64,000 nucleotides of DNA from Gymnogyps californianus (taxonomy: Eukaryota; Chordata; Aves; Accipitriformes; Cathartidae): the NCBI RefSeq assembly GCF_018139145.2, contig NC_059473.1, forward strand, positions 68,492,707-68,556,706, written 5' to 3'. A model generated the notes under the pieces. It was not told the origin of the DNA and made no database searches. It was given only the letters and a program-made list of their open reading frames with translations. Positions 1 to 13,900 of this stretch are shown here, in pieces. Every line of letters begins with the position of its first letter. The first letter of the stretch is position 1. The position numbers and the translations under genes are program-made.

Positions 1-1149
1 GAAAAAGCTGCTAGGCAGAAAAAAGAACAAACCCTGCAAAGGAAACATAAAGCAGCTGCCTACAAGGCAAACACTAAAGTTTAACAAGTGATACAGGTTT
101 TGTATCAGTTGCAGTTTTATATAAACTTCAAGTGTAGTCCTTATGTAGTGCTCACAGTAGAAGCTTACACAATGTAGTAGGGAACTGAGTTGTGCCTGGT
201 TTATTGTATAAAATTTTGCAGCCGCAAGTTGCTTTCCACCTGCCTCAAGGTAAGTGAAGGACAATTATTTCTATCAACAGTAGCCTGGATAGGAAAAGAG
301 AAATCCATCTGTTTTCTGAAGCAAAACTGGAGTAACTAATGGCAGACACTCCAGCCTAGGGAGGAAATAATTTTCTGTCACCTTCTACATCCTTAATATT
401 GGTGGTCCAATCTCCACTAGACCATGTTTCAGCTGCAATGAGTAAAGGAACAACAGAAAACTGGCATGTATTACCTACAGAAAATAGGGTACGCCATGAC
501 TTTAAGACTCAAATTGCAGCAAGATGACATTGCAAGCACAGGGTTGAACACCTGCTGCAAATTGTCCTGCCCTCCTAATTACTGAACTAAAATGGAGCAC
601 TGAGGAATCCCAAGGTGTTGACTGCAAGTGACTAATAGCAGGCAGGATTTTTTTCTTTACCTCTGCGTCTAGCCAAAGCCATCCTCTAGCACTGGAGAGA
701 AAATGATCTATCTTACAAAAAAGTTCCAGGGTGTTTGGGGTTTTGTTGGAGTCAAAATGAATGGGAAACGTGATAGCTGAAAAATGAGAGAGGTAAAGGA
801 TAGCCTTTGGATTTAACCAATTCCCCTCCAAAACTAAGTCACGGATAGAGGATCTCAGGTGTTCTTCCTTTGCATTAGGCAGATGACATGGGCCTCCCCC
901 ATCCTCCTGAATCTCCTAGCCACCAGCCCACAGAGCCAGCTTCTCTTTATTCCTCATGTTAAAAGGGTTTTGCCTGGACTGGGTAGTTGTCCGTAGGCTG
1001 AGTTCTGCAGTCCAATATTCTGACAAAGATAATTCACGGAGAGCTAACAACAGCAGAGATATCCAGGATGTATCAGAAAGAAGTATGACAGGATAGATTC
1101 ATCAATGAATTTTCTTCCTCATTTTTTTACCAGCTCTGTGCTTAGGATA

Positions 1150-1165
1150 CAATAGGGCCCTATTG
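1150..1165. repeat. 16-bp perfect palindrome
   Basis: CAATAGGGCCCTATTG reads the same on both strands. The symmetry stops on both sides. It could be a dimeric protein site or chance; nothing around it decides. Confidence 0.5.
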
Positions 1166-4100
1166 CACTCAGTGGCAAAACTTACACTACTTTTAGTCAC
1201 TTGAACCCAGACAGTCTTTGTGTTCACAGCTGAAGAAAAGAGACTGTACTCAGCTGCTCAGCAAGGGAATAGCGCATGTGGAAGAGAAGGAAAAGCAAAA
1301 GGGAAAGCACCATGTGCCTCTTGGCCTCCCCCTCCTCCCACCTCGCCTCTCGTGCATCCCCCAAGGTCAGGCACAATCTGTCCCTTTGTATCCAGGAAAG
1401 AAATAGGACGCAAAGTGTTAGGAATTTCCTAAAACTGTCTCGAATCATGTGCTGTTTAAGTAACTGTCATTTCGCTGCCTGGTTCATTGACACTTGGGTC
1501 TTAAATGGTGCTTGTGGAAGAGTAATATTTTCAGCTCTGAAGGGGTAAAGAAAACAGTCTTAGAAAACCAAAGCCTTTGAACAGTGATATGCCAAGAAGG
1601 AATATGTTGATATGCTTATTTCATGTAAAGCCTGCATTCTCTTTGCGTGAAATCAACAAGACGTTAAAATAAGTATTTCACCAAAGTGTAGCATGTAGGA
1701 GAAGTCTATTTTCATAGAAGGGAAAAAAGTTAGAACAGATGGTTGAACGAAAAATTAGTTTAAAGACATCAGAAACAGCTGAATAAACTTTCAGTAGTCC
1801 AAGAGAAAAAGAGTCTCAATCTTCTGGTTTATTCTTATTTTCCTATTTACATTCTTTAAATGCACTGGAAATCACATTCAACTTTTCTAGTACCTCGGCC
1901 TTTTTAATTTATTAAGGTTTTTGGGTATGGATCATAATGTTTAAGGTCATGGGGAAGAACACTGTTAAAACAGCACTAGATCTAGTGTTGCGCTCCGTAT
2001 GTTAATTTTAAAGTCATAAACTAACAGGCACACAAGACTTCAGAGCTGTTCTTTTTCTACACCTCATGAACACACCATAACAGAGATGGGATTAAAAATC
2101 AGGCTCATCTATTAAAAAAAATAAAAAAAAAACTAAAAAATCTCACTCATGACTTCCCTTTGACAGGTTCTGCTGTATTTTGTAGCATGCAAATGTATGG
2201 CGGTGTGAGAGCTCATTGCCAGCTTCACTCAGTATGTTCAGTGCCAGTGGAAGAAACTTTGCTCAGGGTGATGAGCTGCCTGATGGATTAGACACTGGTC
2301 AGAATTTTTTCTGGTGTAACGCCACCTTTTAGATTTAAATAGCGAAGAAGGAGGGTGCTGGAAACTGCTTTTTACATGTTAAATGGTAATTTCTGCTTCC
2401 AGGTATGCCAGAGACATTAGACAAGCAGCCCTTTTCAATGATACTAGGTCCTATCTGTATCAGTCCTGATCTGGATTAAGAACTGAAGAGGAGTGTTGGA
2501 ATAAGACGTAGTCTAGAAAGTTATTAGAAATTAGGCAGACCTAACATTAGATATTGTTATTCATTTTTTTTTGTTGGGGAGACTTTTTAAAATCTCAATT
2601 TGCATGTGAATCCATAATAATTATACCTACATAGTAAAATACTAAATGTTTTTCTGAGACATACAGTGAATTATCTAATTCTGGGACATGAAGACATGCA
2701 TTTTTGATAAATAATGTATATATTAAATTTGACTGAATGTGAGGCTGTGGTTTGGTAATCCTAAAGTAATTTTATGATTGGAGAGGTCTGAGTCCCAGAG
2801 ATACCGAGACTGTTTTCAGCAACAGCAGTGAAACAGAATTCTCATTATTATAACAAAATTATTATTATTTTCAAACAAAATTATCCTCATGATAAAATGT
2901 ATGTAACATGTATCCAGAAACAAATCTTGGTTCTCTCATGTCAAATAGCAGCATAATAGTAGACAAATAGTTTAGTCTGGAAGTGTTAAGGTTGTTGGCA
3001 TATGCAAGTAGTTTGAGTCTTGCTGCCCCTCAGGAACGTCAACAAGTCGTAAACAAAACGATATTTTTTTTATCCTTACATTTAAAGTGAGAAAATGTAA
3101 GGTAAAATTTTCATTTCTCATACAAGTCCTCAGGTTTTCCTGGTGGCAGAGCAATATAGCTCCAGGATAAAAACTACAGTAAGGTTGAATTTAATGACAG
3201 AGGCCAGAAACATCTTCTTCCTACCTTTTTATGAGAAGTTATCTTTTCCACCAAAACAAAGATTGTTAGGCAAAAATCTTACTTGTTTTAATTAATATAT
3301 AAACTATTTTATAGATAACTAAAAATCAAAGCAAAACCGAGGAAAATCAATTACCTACAGTAACCTCTGAGCAAACAATAAAATGTAGTTAAATTTTTTT
3401 TTGTTTTTCACCAGGATGTCAAATTATTTCCAACTGAAATTTAATGAAAATAATTTCTTCAGGATTTCCTATGAAAGCTAGTTATGTCTTGTATCATATC
3501 TAATTTTGATCTTTCATGAAAAAATGTGAACATTTTGAGCAACTTTATTTTTAACCTATAACATAAGAATATTTTGTCTCCTTCCCTTCATAATTCCTAA
3601 GAAAGCACACTTACCTTGACTGCATTTTTAGTCTACTAATTTTTAGACGAGTATGGTACTATTTTCTGTTCAATAATAGAATGGAGGCAAAGCTGTGTTT
3701 ATAACCTGTGTTTATTAGGAGAGATAAGTCATTTGATAATAAACTTGTTTTGCGATTAATCTAATCTTGTTCCAGTGGCTAAATGAGATTCATAGTCATA
3801 TCCTTCCAGGGCAGCTTCCAGGACAGGACCCTCAAGGAAGATATATTTAACTTACTGGTAGAGAAGCACAAGGAGAGTTGAAAGACCAGAGAGGAAACCA
3901 ATTGGTAGCAGAACATGATCTAAAGAGTCCCTTTTGCAGAAGACTTTGAAAATATGATTCTTATTAGAAAGATCTGAACTTTTATGGATGAATTTAACCA
4001 ATCCATCAGTGTACACACATGAAAAAGCATAGTCCAGCTCCTCCTGAATTTTTTTTGTACAGTTTGGATGAGGCTCAAATGAAGTCATTGCACCTGTACT

Positions 4101-6489
4101 TCCCCATGCCGTCCTTCAGTTTACCATTATGTCATGCATGCTGTTTGAACTGTCTGAACCAGGCCTATATCTTACGTGAAACATTCAAACCACTTGAGTA
4201 TTGCTACTATAAAGTAGCAATAAAACAACTAGTAGGCCACGTCTATGTCTTTATCATATTGACATTTTTAAAGACAGTTTATCAGCTTCTTCTTAATGGC
4301 TATCTAAAGAAATTCCCAAATTTCAAGTATGTAGAATGGTCAAATAAAGCATTAGATGATGTTCAGTTTTCCTTTTAATTGTCACAGGTAAATTTTCATT
4401 GTGGTTCTTGATGGTTTTGATGGGTTTTGAGCAAACAACTGCTTTGTGAAAATCGTCTCTTTTCCTTTTATCACACATGCGTCATATCAGAAAAGTGCTC
4501 TCTGCATCTGCTGTTTAATTAAAACTGCCTCTTACCAACAGCATAAAACTGGAGCTTAAGCTATTAGCCACAACTAAGAGACAGCTTAGGTGAACATTGA
4601 TTCACTGTCCAGTTCAGTTAATATCCCCTTTGAAGTTACGGGGAGATCATCCACAATTTCAGTTAATGTTGTACTAAACCTCTAACATCTGGTTTAACAA
4701 AATTTTAAATGTGTCTCCCTTTGAACTCCAGATTTAGTTGTGCTTCCCTGCTGACTGGATACGTTCCCATGTTGTGTGAAGAGTCCACCTCTAGACTCAA
4801 TGACATCCAGAAACCTCTGGAAGAGCTCATGGCAAATCAAGGCACTGCAGCTCAGATCTCTGTCTTGTTCTCATTCCTGACATCTGGGACGACCATCCAA
4901 CAGCCAGTCTTTGGAGCTCCGTACTGACTTTTTGCAGACACTCACAGCTAACACAAATCCTCTCCCAGAAGCCAAGCAGATCCTTCCCTGTTTAACCCCT
5001 AGGTGTGGTGTATAAGATACTCACCTTCAAGCTTTGCACAGTTCCTAAATACAATATAGCTCTTAAAAGGCAAAGTACAAGAGAGATTAAAAGCCAACAA
5101 GCGAACAAGCTGAATACAAATCCTTTTCTCTGTCATTCATTCTTTCACTGGGGGCCCATCTGTGTAGGGCATCAGGGTCAGGAAAGCAGCTGTGCCCCAG
5201 GGAGCTCCTACCCTGGCACTGCTCATTCTGAGCAGGGAGCTGCTCTCCATAAACATCCCTCTTTCGTCATTAGTCTCGAATCAGCCCCTGGAGGTGGTCA
5301 GGGGCAACTATCAGGTGTACCACTGACAGGTAATATTCTCTCTAATGAACTCTTTCACTTTGGTGAAATGCCTTCTTTTTTAAGCAAATTAATTATGAGG
5401 GCAAAGCATGCAAATCAGCAAATCTTGTTAGATCTGTTATTCTGTGCCACTAGTGCGCGGAATTTTGCCGCAGACACAGATAAAATTGAGTAACAAAGAC
5501 AAAAGTGATAAAAAGGAGTTCCTGCCTCACATTCACATATGCAGCAAGTTTGTAATTTCCAATAGGATTCATGAATTGTTATAAATGGATTCTTCATGTC
5601 AACACAAGCATTTGCAAATGTATTGCTGAACTGGGGTTCATGGGAGATTGGCAAGCAGCAGGGACTGATTCTTCCATAAATTTTAATGCTGACCGTGGAA
5701 CTAAATTTTGTTTCTGAGAAGAAAAGTCAGCTATGCTTTGATACTGTGCTGTGAGACCCTGCTACAGAAATTAAGTGGTCGAAGGCAGGAACAGAATTGC
5801 CAACACTTGTGATTTTATTAGGAGAGAGATTGCTTTTTCTTAAAACCCTAGCTCCTGAAGTCATACGATTACAGGAAACTGTCATGTTTCATTCTTTCAG
5901 AAGAAATAGTTTCTACCTTTTGCAGTTGTGAAGAAAAGTTGAAAATATAAATCCAATAGACGGGGCCACCAGATGACAAAAAGACACCAACTTTACTGGT
6001 ATTTTAAGGAACGTGATGGTTTATGAAGGCCTGCAGTTGGGAACAGTGAAATAATGTTATTCAAACAAAGACAGCAGTGAATAATGATGTGAAAGTAAAA
6101 TCTAGAGTCAGAGTGCTTTCCCTATCGTACTAAAGAGAGGAAATAGCATGTATAGTGAAACTCCCCAGCTTCAAAGCTCATCCACATTTTTATCCTAGAG
6201 TAGTTGTTTAAAAAAATGTATCTTTATTCTTGGAGAATGGAGCACGTACTATGTTAGATGAGAACTGCTAATACACTAATGGAAAGATAAAGCAATGCTT
6301 TAGGTCTACATGTTGGAACTTTACTTTTCCTGTTTCTCCAGATAAAAACGAGAGAGATATGCTAAATAATATGAAGCCAAGCTATTGCAGAATTTGCAGA
6401 AACTACTTCCTGTGATGAATTAAGGTTTAATTAGCTAAAAAGGAAGTGTACAGAGGGATGATAACTGAGAGTTGGTCACCCTGTCTCTC

Positions 6490-6620
6490 TGATGAGATTA
6501 TCCTCTGTACCTCTGAACTTTATTATCCAAACAACAAGTCCATGGCGTGATTTGGTGCCTCCAATAATCTTGTGCTAATTTTTACTCACGCTGTCTGTCA
6601 GGAGGCCCTAAGTTGTTTGC
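6490..6620. promoter_or_regulatory. Possible conserved noncoding element (weak)
   Basis: The block is dense in AATTA/TAAT-type and TTATC-type words and lacks simple repeats, a texture often seen in vertebrate conserved noncoding elements. This is an impression from composition only. No conservation data are available here, so the call is weak. Confidence 0.15.
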
Positions 6621-7719
6621 AGAACAGCTCTAGATATGAAGAACAATTGACTGCATTAACTGTGTGTGCAAGAACATTATTATAGACATCAAAAAATAGA
6701 CACTGGGTCCTGATCCAAAGTCCATTGAAATCAACAAATAACTTTCAGTATTTTGAATCAAGATCTTTGATCACTTTTGCTTAGTGTATTTTTATGCCTT
6801 TATTTTAAAATTGGCTTACCTGATCATCCCAGGAAGTGCAGTCCCAGGTCTCCTAAAATGGATGAGAGTTTGAAAACAGGATCGGATTTAGGTGACCACC
6901 GAAGCACCATGTGTAAAGGTCAGCGACATACTCCTTCAAATACATGCATCACCAGGATACAGGCAGAGCTAAGGACAGGCAACAGGTTGCCAGTCTGGGT
7001 CCATTGCTAGACTCCTCCGCTGCTTCCTTCTGGCCTCATGTACTTTCTGGCTATGACCTGACCTTGCTCTCTGTCTGAGGAAGATGTCACCAATACAACT
7101 TTCTGCAGGGGTTCGGACACTGACTTGTAACTACCCATGTGCCAACAGATGGGCTCCGCTGCCTGTTACAGGTGATGAGACTGGTTGTGTACCACCCACT
7201 GCTTGGTCAGCCCCTGTTTTCTGTGCAAAATGGGGTGGTAAATGCCACTGTTAAGGTCTCAGGGTGCTCCACAACCATGCAGTGCTCCCTGCTGCAAACA
7301 GAAGGTGATCCTGCCTGGAGCACAGCTGCAGTCTCAGGCCCATGGAAAAAGCTCACTCTATAAAAAAGTTTAAAAAGCCAAGAATTAACCCTCTTCACTG
7401 CCATAGTCTTGGTATAGACAGGTACTTATTTGGGCTTCCAATACAGTGACACTGCATTTTTTAGGGAAGCTATTTGGTGTGAAAATGTGTCAACATTAGT
7501 TCAGGTATTCTGAGGGATCCAGAGCTGTGGGGAAGGAAAGCATATAAAAACCTCCATAAGCTAGTGTGGACAAAAGGAAACAACGAAATGAGACGATAAA
7601 GGGATTAAAGGATGATACGGGATGAGATGTAAGAGTCATTGAGAGATGTGGATCAAAAGCAGCTGTAGGGATCTTACTCTTATTTGTCCTTTAGCAACAG
7701 TTTAAGAACATCACTGACT

Positions 7720-7930
7720 GAGGGACCCCACTGAGCTAAAAGTATTGCACAAACTCATTGTAATTTTTACAGGCGTGCTCTGCCCTGAACTGTTTCTAAT
7801 CTCAGTTGGTGAGCAAGGGCACAAAGGCACAGAAAAAGGAAGCAGCTTGCCCAAAGTAGGTTAGTAGCAGAAATAAAGATAGAATCCAGATCTCCTGCAG
7901 CCAACTGGATGCATCCCATGGAGAAAAGTG
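7720..7930 (-). mobile_element. MIR/CORE-SINE-like ancient relic
   Basis: The right part (about 7815-7915) contains, in order, words typical of the reverse complement of the MIR-type amniote SINE/LINE tail: a 'gcacaaaggcacagaaa' stretch, 'gcttgcccaaa', a loose 'gtagcagaaat' stretch and 'ccagatctcctgcag'. The left part, with 'ccactgagctaaaagtattg', resembles the segment that normally precedes it. The order is right but many positions differ from the consensus I remember, as expected for an element older than the bird radiation. Assignment is by recognition of these words, not by alignment. Exact ends are uncertain, and the sub-family (MIR, other CORE-SINE or L3 tail) is unresolved. Confidence 0.55.
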
Positions 7931-9679
7931 TAATCTGCCTCCCAAGCCCATGGGGAAGCTTCCAGGCAGAAAAATCTGTTCAAATAAAGAAGCAAGGAAA
8001 AGGAGAAAGTGTGGGCTTGAGGGTCCTAATTGGCATACGTAGGAACATGCCAACTGTCTGTAACTTTCTCCCAGTGGAAAGCTCCAAGGAAATAAACAAG
8101 TACATATGATTTAAACAAAAACCAAGACTCAGTAGCTGAAGCACTCAGAGCCTCTGCTAACGCTGCAGCCCATTCTCTCTTCAGAGAAAGAAAAAGCATG
8201 GCAAAGACAGCACAGACCTCTCACAATTGTATTATACAGTGAGGACAAAAAGAGGATAAGTATGTTATTCTAAGCTTTAGTGGTTTGGGGGAAATTCTGA
8301 ACTAGAACATTTCTTTTTAGCTAAAAAAGCACAGATTCATTTCTTCAGATATTTAAGTCTGGGTTTCTTGTTGTTTTACTTCAGCTTCTGTTCCAAGCTG
8401 TTTCTGATCCTCATCTTTTAGCTGTTTAGAGATTTGGGAGACTGAAAAATGGCTCCTGTCCACTGAAATTTCAACATGACTGCGAAAAACCTTGGTTTTA
8501 AAAAAGTGGCCTAACTATTATCAAGCTAAGGTGCAATACAAATAAGCAAATCACATACTTCCATTGTGTTGCATGCTGCCATTAAGAGGAGCATGGTAAT
8601 TTCCTTTAACCTCCGCAAAGAAATTGTTAGCAATAATGTAAGCATGGCATGAAATCAAAACTTTCAAAAAGAAAGCAAGATTGTCAGTGTACCCAAGTGT
8701 CTTGGTTTTGTGTCGATGTCAAAGGTTTCAAAGCCAAGGAATGGAATGAAGAAGGAAAATCTAAGACAATGGGGAAACATCATGCAGCATAACATTAGCA
8801 TAACATTTGTAGTAAATTTAATGCAATGATCCATTTCTTATACAGGCAGAACATTACTTTTTTCCCCCAGAAATCTGAAAGCATTCTGCTTAAAAGACAG
8901 AGCACCACTGTGAATGAAGTATGACAGTATTCCTGCATCAGCCCTAAAGGAAGGTAAGCTGAAGTACAGAGACACTAAAGATTAGGCTCTGCTACCTGCA
9001 TCTCTGATCTGAGTTAAAGGAAATAATCATATTCGTCATCTTTGGAAACTAGGTTCTGAACAAAGGTGCTCAAAAATGAATCCAAAAACCACACTTTTGA
9101 AATGACATGATTACTTCTTAAAATTTGGTCTTCCTATTGTGCGTGATGTATTAGTGTCAGAGAGGGTCACAACCCAGACATATAGGCCTCTTGCTTCCTG
9201 TGCTAGCCACTCAGGTAGGACATTTTGCCTGCAGGCAAGCACTGCTTGATTTCTCTCAGATTAATTCCATTTCTTATTCTCTTTGCACACAGATGTTCGT
9301 CACATGCACACTTGTCTAGCAGCTCAGAGAGAAACTTTCTTTACTTCACATTTGTATATGTTGGATTTTGGATATTTATGGTAGTTACTGTCTCCCTTAA
9401 TGAGAAAAACATTGTCAAAACTCTAAAATCATGAATGACACATGTTACACTGTCAAACCAATTAAAGCAGGGAAGTTGCATGTGCTTTGGTTTCCAGCAC
9501 TGGTTAGGATCATCTTTAAACTGATGTGTTCCCAGTCCAGATTAGCTCATTATCAGCAGAGCTCTGGAAGGTGACTTCTAATGATGAATTCCTTAGCCTC
9601 CATGCTCTGGAAGTTTATCTACATGAGATCTTTTTCAGGCACATGTGAAAGGGATCATTAGTCTGGTCATTAAATCACA

Positions 9680-9790
9680 GGACAGAGTCTGGCAGCATGG
9701 ATTCTGGTCTCAACTCTGCTACTGAGCTGCTTTGCTGAATGCAAGCTAGTCTCAGTTTTTCCAAATGTCTGCTTGGATTAGGAGATTAGC
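9680..9790 (+). mobile_element. MIR-like ancient relic
   Basis: The order of words matches the forward core of MIR: 'ggattctggtctcaactctg', 'ctactgagctgctttgctga', then 'gtctcagtttttccaaatgt' and 'ctgcttggatta'. These correspond to the family's segment 'sample/property..., control..., cctcagtttcctcatctgt'. Several positions differ and the end of the element is lost. The family is ancient in amniotes, so a decayed copy is expected. Ends are approximate and the call rests on recognition only. Confidence 0.5.
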
Positions 9791-10789
9791 CTCTATTTTC
9801 AAAACCATCTGAGGGGAAATCCACAAAGAGAGTTGGACCAGACAAGAGAGCAAAAATGAGACAGTGTGTGTCCACAAACACCGAGCTTGCACCTTGCTGT
9901 GCCTGGCACAGGAGGCACCAACTGCTGCCCATGCACACACACAACACGTTGACGTAAGCCACCATGGCTGTGCAAAGAGCTCACCTATCCCCAACACACT
10001 GCCCCTGCGTTCCTCCTGTCTTCCCTGTGTTGTTCTGAGCCTCGGTACAGCTCTGAGGTGGACAGCTTCAATACTCGAGTAGCGTTCACAAGGCAGTGAA
10101 AAGGTGTAATGAATTGCTTAAGGAAATGACCATGGCTAAAATCAACCTTTTTTTCTTTTCTGGCAATCATAGTTTCAATGCAGATCAATTCACTGATCTG
10201 GATCACCATACAGCATCACAGATGCTTGTGCTAGCACCAGGAGGTGATGGGACAGAGGTGTGAACAAGATGCTAGAGGTGGACAACAGTGGTAGCAGTGC
10301 TGGTTTATGCTGATCTAAAGTATATGTGAAACTAAAACAGCTTTATTTTTTTTCCTTTCTGCTTATGGAATTGTTCAGAAGAACAGCATTCTGTACAGTC
10401 TGTCTGAAGGAAAGATGACTGGATGATGATGATTATTGTTATTTTTTAAATGGTTTCACTTCCTTTCACTTTGCAACACATTCTCTCTAGGGATTTAATG
10501 CTTAAGTGTTTAAGCACCAAATCCTGTTGATGAGACCTATGCTTGAAAATTCACTTTCAAAAGCATTACCCTTTGTATTCCCGAATCCATTTATCTGTTT
10601 ATAAAATATGACTGACACTTATCTACATGGAATTTATCTCTACTCTCGCTGCCCAGTTGCCTGGAAAAAGCAAAAAGGAGGCTGCCTGCTGATAACACAT
10701 CACATATTTTTTACATTAGGACCTATGTGTCTGGGATAGGGTTTCTGGAGTTCACAGCTCAGGCTCACTCTGAGGCTGACCTGAACATA

Positions 10790-10964
10790 TTCCACTGGAT
10801 CGGCCCCTGAAAATGCTGGCTGGATATGAATGGAACAGATGTTTTAATGGATGCAAGATCAGACTTTCATTAATAAAGTTCAAGGATCAATTAATTCAGG
10901 GGGCGCCCCTGCCTCTGCTTTTTGATTATACCCACAGGCCTCACAAGGGCCTATAATTAACAGT
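10790..10964. promoter_or_regulatory. Candidate conserved noncoding element
   Basis: This block combines several homeodomain-like words (TCATTAATAA, CAATTAATTC, TATAATTAA), a GC-rich near-palindrome around GGGGCGCCCC and a short AGGCC/GGCCT inverted pair, then ends abruptly at a 15-nt A run. Dense AT-core words next to a GC-rich symmetric site are common in developmental enhancers. Conservation itself cannot be seen here, so this is inference from texture. Confidence 0.25.
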
Positions 10965-10979
10965 AAAAAAAAAAAAAAA
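10965..10979 (+). repeat. Poly(A) run, 15 nt
   Basis: Uninterrupted A run. No polyadenylation signal or gene-like sequence lies directly upstream, so I do not read it as the tail of a processed pseudogene. Confidence 0.9.
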
Positions 10980-13900
10980 GAAAGCAGAGAGGGACAGAGG
11001 TGTTGTGAGGGGTGGGTGTCGCTTCCCTAGCAAGGTCGGGAACTGAGACCAAATTTCCTATAGCTTCAGACTCCGACATCGTTTGATTACGCTTGCCACA
11101 TCTTTTGGGAAGCGGAACTTTGCAGGGATGTTTCCTGAAAGGATGTCACCCCACTGCTAGTTGCCCTGTGGGGTGCACAGCTCTGGTGGGAGCCAGACAT
11201 GGCGCACAAGCGAAGAGAGGCTAGTGCTCATGGCTTGCCAGGAGCTGCTGATGGTGGCTCTCTGCAGTGGATGCCTTCCCTCTGAAAAGGGTCTGTAGTC
11301 ACAGCATCCTGAATACCTCCTTAGCTCCAGAGTTTCTGGGCCAAAAATCCCTACTCGTTTCAGTGGCATAAACATAGTGAAACCACTTAAAAGAAGCCTG
11401 CAGTACTTGCCCTCCCCTCTGTCCCCGGCGAGCTCCCAAAAGATGGGCCTGAAAATTCCCCACACAGAATTTGTTACTGCTAGCCTTCACATTGAGAGAC
11501 ACAGTAAGGACAGGATCTGTCCCTGTGCCAGATCATAAGGTATGCCAGAGAAGGTAAGGTCTCCTACCACCCAGTGCAGGTGTATACTCTACTTGCTCCT
11601 GCAGAACGGTTTCTGCCAGCACAGTCGTAACTCTCCCCAAGCGACGTGTCAGAAAAAGTCCCCTCAGCATATTCTGGGTTGGATTTATAGAATGCCTTTA
11701 ATTGCCTCTGTTAGTGGAGCATATCCACACGGTGTCTCAGGAGGCAGCTGGGTCACCACAAGATCCCTCCCACCCTCCTGCTTCCCTTCTGCTGCAGCTA
11801 TATCCAGTCCTGGTGGGCTCACCTACAGGGGAATTTGGGGAAGAACTTTATTTCTCTTCCCCTCAGATAGGATTTTCTTCCTTTTTTAGTCTGAGTGAGG
11901 CTAATCCAGCTAGCCTCACCTAAACCTAGCAACTCAAGAGCTCAGTCATATAGTTAAACTCTTACAGATGTATTCACACCATCTTTGCTGGGCTGTTCTA
12001 GGACTTAACCTAGGTGACACTCAAGGGACTAAGCTGGAGGTCTCAGGTAACCTAAGGTGTGAATTAACCCTTACGGGATGGGGTTTGTGAATATGGTAGA
12101 AGCTGTATTAACTTCTCTTTTAATTTAAGTCCACAGTGGCTGGTCTTGATTAGTATGAAACAGGTTTAGCTATACTGGGAAAGCTGCTGTGGAGCTCACC
12201 CCTCAACATTTCTTATGCAATAGGCAATATTTTTTATATCCAACAGTAAGGTCAAATATTACCTGTGCGTAAAGGATACTAAACCAGTGTCCCTTACCAT
12301 CTTCTGGACTGGAAGTGGTAACAGAGAGTGCTCTGGACTCCTCTTGAGCACCTTTGCTAAAAGAGCGTGCTGAGTACTGAAGCACGGGGTAGATGAGGAA
12401 TCTGAAGCAAAGCAATGCTTGTGAGCATGTGGCTCGCATCTCACCCTGACTGTGTAGTGCAGCTATACATGAGCTGCCTATGAACCTCAAAGCACAGGAA
12501 TGCTCATGCTAACAAAGCGACAGAGCAAAAGCCATGTTTGAAGCTGCTGCTGCTTCCTCGGTGATATAGTTACACAGTATGTCAAACCTCTTGGCATACA
12601 AATGAGATGTAAGCCACACACAACAGGGCTGTTTCGCACATCTTCAGTGCTGAGAGCAGTGTGCCCTTGGCTAGAGATGAGGATGCACTAAAATCAGTTC
12701 GTTACCAGACTGCATTGTACTCACAGGAGGCATGAGGACTGACAAGTGACAAGTGCCACATGATGATGTGCACCGAGTGCCAGCTCTGGGCCCCCATCCA
12801 AAGTGGCTTTTCTCAAGGAAAAGTAAAGCACATCCAGTATCATCTCGCTGGCTACATTTGCTCCGTTCTTCTCCTCACAATATTTCAGAAATCTTCAGGG
12901 CCGCAGCTGCAGAGAAGTCTTGCCTTTTTGGCAAGTGTGCAGGATGGCCGAGCATATCAAATGAGATTTCTAAGCTTAATTGATAATGACAACAAGTCTA
13001 AGGCAATCACATATAAAATTCTCTCTTCTCTCAGATGTTGCTGGACGAGTGCTGGCACAGCCGCCTTCCCTCACAAACATTTGAGATACTGTTTCTTACT
13101 TTTTGGCTAGAGCTTTCAGTAAGACTTGGAAAAAGACCAAGATTTATCATGGGCCTGGGTTACTTTTTTTTTCCTACTTTTTTATCCTTACTCTCCTCAG
13201 ACAAAACACTGCTTGATTCATTAAAAAAAAATCATCCTCTAACCCTGTTCTCACCTTCAGTTCTCACTGAGGGTTTGGGGTGAGGTCAGGAATGCTCTGA
13301 AGTGGCACCTTTGCAGACAGCATGTTAGTGACACAGAGGTCAGATTCATTTCACTTACACCTTGGCTAATGGACTTTTTACAGAGTACATACACATACAC
13401 ACACAGCTTTCTGTGTCTCCATAAATAAAATCTCCTCTGAGCACAAGATTGTACCTTTATGGGACTTTTATGAAGTGACATTGTTCAGTGAACTTCACAT
13501 AAAGTACATGTCAACATTATGTCTGGGCCAGTGTGCTACAGCTAGGAGCTGGAAATGAAGGCTTCCAAACGTCAGGAGTGTTCATCAGTGGGATTCTGAA
13601 GCAGGCACTTTCCAGACAGTGGAAATGCATGCGGTGGGGGGGTTGGGAGGGAGCTGGAATGCGATCTTGACCCAAACCCAAATACTTTTAAGTCTGAATG
13701 GGTGTTTGGATCCAAAGTTTTGGTTTAGTGCATTACTGAAATGTGAAAGCTATCCATGGAAGAGGGATCTGACGCTGAACTTGCCTTGCACGTGTGGAGT
13801 GTCCTGAACTGTGGCTTGGTTCAGGTTCATGCCTAGGTGAAACATCTCTGCTTCACAGTGACCTACATTTTGTGGTTCAAACAGCTTTCCCCTCCAGCCT

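Larger units (their letters stand above)
1..7719. other. Noncoding DNA, no gene recognised
   Basis: All six frames are broken by frequent stops, and the few open stretches (the longest about 160 codons, at 5005-5493) show no family motif, no domain and no flanking splice pattern that I can defend. The stretch holds an A-rich patch at about 2111-2139, a 16-bp perfect palindrome at 1150-1165 and a 14-bp one at 1974-1987. A block at about 6490-6620 looks less AT-skewed and less repetitive than its surroundings and might be conserved. I see no mobile element with clear ends. Intron and intergenic DNA cannot be told apart from sequence alone. Confidence 0.7.

Noticed and set aside
5005..5493. 162-codon open frame
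   Set aside because: The longest plus-strand frame outside repeats, but the composition changes along it, there is no recognisable domain, and no upstream promoter or splice context stands out. Compatible with chance in 64 kb.
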